A DNA stretch of 8,003 bases from an uncultured Alistipes sp. (lineage in GTDB: Bacteria; Bacteroidota; Bacteroidia; Bacteroidales; Rikenellaceae), in the NCBI GenBank assembly GCA_900769525.1, contig CAAGGY010000134.1:1-8003 (forward strand), in the 5' to 3' direction. Shown one piece after another: positions 7,069 through 8,003 of the stretch. Position 1 is the stretch's first letter, and every line of letters begins with the position of its first letter. Made by a program: the position numbers and the translations under genes. Under the pieces are notes generated by a model. The model ran no database searches, was not told the DNA's origin, and worked only from the letters and a program-made list of their open reading frames with translations.

Positions 7069-7452
7069 ATGGCATCAATTTTTTCACGAATTGTAGCAGG
7101 CGAAATCCCAAGCTACAAGGTTGCTGAGAACGAGAAGTTCTACGCATTCCTCGACATCGCTCCATTGGCTAAAGGCCACACATTGGTGATTCCAAAGCGT
7201 GAGGTTGACTATTTCTTCGATCTCGAGGACGACGAGCTTCAGGAGATGATAGTATTTGCTAAGCAGATTGCGAAGAAAATCAAGGCAACTACAGAGTGCA
7301 AGAAGGTCGCAACAGTGGTTTTGGGTCTCGAAGTAGCCCATGCACACATACACCTTATACCTATGAACACCGAAAAAGATGTAGATTTCAGCCGTGAGAA
7401 GCTCAAATTGACTCCAGAAGAGTTCACAAAAATTGCAGAGTCGTTGCAGTAA
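7069..7452 (+). CDS. HIT-family nucleotide hydrolase (HINT-like)
   Basis: HIT proteins are small dimeric hydrolases or transferases acting on nucleoside phosphoramidates, aminoacyl-AMP or dinucleoside polyphosphates. The 127-residue chain starts MASIFSRIVAGEIPSYKV, has FLDIAPLAKGHTLVIPKRE (28-45) and the histidine triad HAHIHLI (91-97), whose middle His93 is the expected nucleophile. The usual N-terminal cysteines of zinc-binding HINT proteins (CIFC-like) are absent; here the stretch reads SIFSRI, so no zinc site is expected there. The exact substrate cannot be told from sequence. The start is clear: ATG in GAGTTATGG behind an A/G-rich leader. It lies 112 nt after rel; that gap has a weak hairpin (AGTGC 6968-6972 with GCACT 6979-6983, no U-run) and a TAATTTTA at 7040-7047 that only partly fits a -7 box, so it may share the rel transcript or have a weak promoter. 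A strong terminator follows. Confidence 0.93.
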   Translation: MASIFSRIVAGEIPSYKVAENEKFYAFLDIAPLAKGHTLVIPKREVDYFFDLEDDELQEMIVFAKQIAKKIKATTECKKVATVVLGLEVAHAHIHLIPMNTEKDVDFSREKLKLTPEEFTKIAESLQ

Positions 7453-7457
7453 ATAGC

Positions 7458-7471
7458 AGTTGTTAACAACT
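7458..7471. repeat. perfect 14-bp palindrome AGTTGTTAACAACT
   Basis: The 14 bases are exactly self-complementary around GTTAAC and begin 5 nt after the HIT stop codon, before the terminator. It could be a binding site for a dimeric regulator or part of the transcript end; with no loop it would not fold well as RNA. Function is unknown. Confidence 0.6.
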
Positions 7472-7489
7472 TGTAATTATCTGTATATT

Positions 7490-7530
7490 AATAAGGTAGG
7501 GTGTTATTAACACTCTGCCTTATTTTATTA
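7490..7530 (+). terminator. intrinsic terminator after the HIT gene
   Basis: AATAAGGTAGGGTGTT (7490-7505) pairs with AACACTCTGCCTTATT (7509-7524) along all 16 positions, with two G-U pairs and an ATT loop, and is followed by TTATTATTT. The stem starts 37 nt after the HIT stop. The A-rich 5' side and U-rich 3' side mean it may also work for transcripts coming from the other strand. It closes the transcript that carries the HIT gene. Confidence 0.85.
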
Positions 7531-7551
7531 TTTAACATAATCTACAAACCG

Positions 7552-7591
7552 TCTCAGTTATCAACATCATGTCTATTAGCTGAGATTTTTT
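7552..7591 (+). terminator. second terminator-like hairpin with T6 tail
   Basis: TCTCAGTTA (7552-7560) pairs with TAGCTGAGA (7577-7585), nine pairs with one G-U, and is followed directly by six T (7586-7591). The loop of 16 nt is large, so it is weaker than the hairpin at 7490. It may be a back-up terminator. Confidence 0.5.
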
Positions 7592-7626
7592 CGCACTTTT
7601 TTCAACGATTTTTTACACTTGTAATT

Positions 7627-7721
7627 ACATTTGTAAAATCAACACATCTGTAAATAGTAGCATAATTTAACATTTGTAACGTTAACAAGGGACTGCGAGA
7701 GCTGTTGAAAGTTACATTTGT
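7627..7721 (+). repeat. three copies of ACATTTGT spaced 43 and 44 bp
   Basis: Exact ACATTTGT occurs at 7627-7634, 7670-7677 and 7714-7721; the first two continue as ACATTTGTAA, and an inverted ATTTACAAAT lies at 7731-7740. The first and third are preceded by T and so also read TACATTTG, an exact match to the Bacteroidota -7 box TAnnTTTG, though no TTG lies at the right distance upstream of either. The spacing is close to four helical turns, placing the copies on about the same face of the DNA. They may be tandem promoters or operator sites. Confidence 0.55.
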
Positions 7722-7885
7722 CATTGCTCGATTTACAAATTAAAACCCCTATAATTTGCGATATTAAAGTGCTGTTAAAATATTAAATATGAATTTTTAT
7801 AATACTGAATATATGGTAGTTAGCCATTTTATGTAAATTATATTATACTTATACACGCAGTAAAACGAGGATTTTGAAATTTAAA

Positions 7886-7897
7886 CCACTTAAGTGG
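7886..7897. repeat. perfect 12-bp palindrome CCACTTAAGTGG
   Basis: Twelve self-complementary bases, relatively GC-rich within very AT-rich surroundings. The pattern suits a site for a dimeric DNA-binding protein upstream of a gene outside the window. No direct evidence of function. Confidence 0.5.
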
Positions 7898-8003
7898 CAG
7901 ATAAATATTATATCTTATTGAATTATAGCTATTTTAGGCTGATTAGATAAAGTTTATTCGATATTCGGTCGTTTTTCAAGTTTTACCATAATTGTGTAAA
8001 TTA

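Larger units (their letters stand above)
7453..8003. other. AT-rich intergenic region without a credible gene
   Basis: After the HIT stop codon no open frame of useful length or recognisable product is found on either strand. Base composition falls sharply: 7741-7800 has 12 G/C in 60, against 33 in 60 at 6121-6180 inside rel. The stretch holds two terminator-like hairpins near its start, short palindromes, and repeated ACATTTGT motifs, described separately. Two near-matches to DnaA boxes (TTATCAACA at 7558 and a TTATACACG near 7850) are too few to call an origin. It is probably the upstream control region of a gene beyond the window, or the edge of an AT-rich accessory segment. Confidence 0.75.

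Noticed and set aside
7558..7860. Replication origin suggested by AT-rich DNA and DnaA-box-like TTATCAACA and TTATACACG
   Set aside because: Only two sites, each with a mismatch, no cluster and no dnaA or dnaN nearby; AT-rich DNA makes such near-matches common.
1..8003. CRISPR array, insertion sequence, phage or defence genes, tRNA or rRNA
   Set aside because: No regular repeat-spacer pattern, transposase, terminal inverted repeat pair or tRNA-like cloverleaf was seen; all long genes belong to core housekeeping families.

Overview
The window is bacterial and most likely comes from the order Bacteroidales (phylum Bacteroidota). The reasons are protein-level features (an AEHAFD stretch in RecA, a Bacteroidota-like UvrB), start codons preceded by A-rich DNA instead of Shine-Dalgarno sequences, and promoter elements of the TTG/TAnnTTTG type. 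Genes are moderately GC-rich and intergenic DNA is much more AT-rich. I cannot assign a family; a gut Alistipes/Prevotella-like lineage is a guess. The first 31 bases are Illumina adapter, so position 32 is the end of an assembled contig and the first gene is cut there.

All seven genes are on the + strand. Region 1 (32-2648) holds the 3' two-thirds of nagB (glucosamine-6-phosphate deaminase) and, 16 nt later, a complete uvrB (excision nuclease subunit B). Region 2 (2649-3118) holds a small cysteine-rich, probably zinc-binding protein of unknown function with promoter-like DNA on each side. Region 3 (3119-4622) is a two-gene unit, a BCP/PrxQ thiol peroxidase and recA, 19 nt apart, behind a good Bacteroidota-type promoter that carries an inverted repeat. 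Region 4 (4623-6956) is a bifunctional rel/spoT-type (p)ppGpp synthetase/hydrolase preceded by a long, almost perfect hairpin. Region 5 (6957-7452) holds a HIT-family nucleotide hydrolase. Region 6 (7453-8003) is about 550 bp of AT-rich DNA without a credible gene. It begins with a palindrome and a strong terminator and then carries a second terminator-like hairpin, three evenly spaced copies of ACATTTGT and another palindrome.

The genes fit a stress and genome-maintenance theme: UvrB (nucleotide excision repair), RecA (recombination and SOS), the peroxidase (oxidative damage), Rel (stringent response) and a HIT hydrolase (nucleotide clearance). NagB is central amino-sugar metabolism and may simply share a transcript with uvrB. 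Each large gene belongs to a well-known family. I see no mobile element, CRISPR array, tRNA, rRNA or defence system. The least explained parts are the small Cys4 protein, the recA-rel hairpin, the operator-like repeat before the peroxidase gene, and the terminal AT-rich region.
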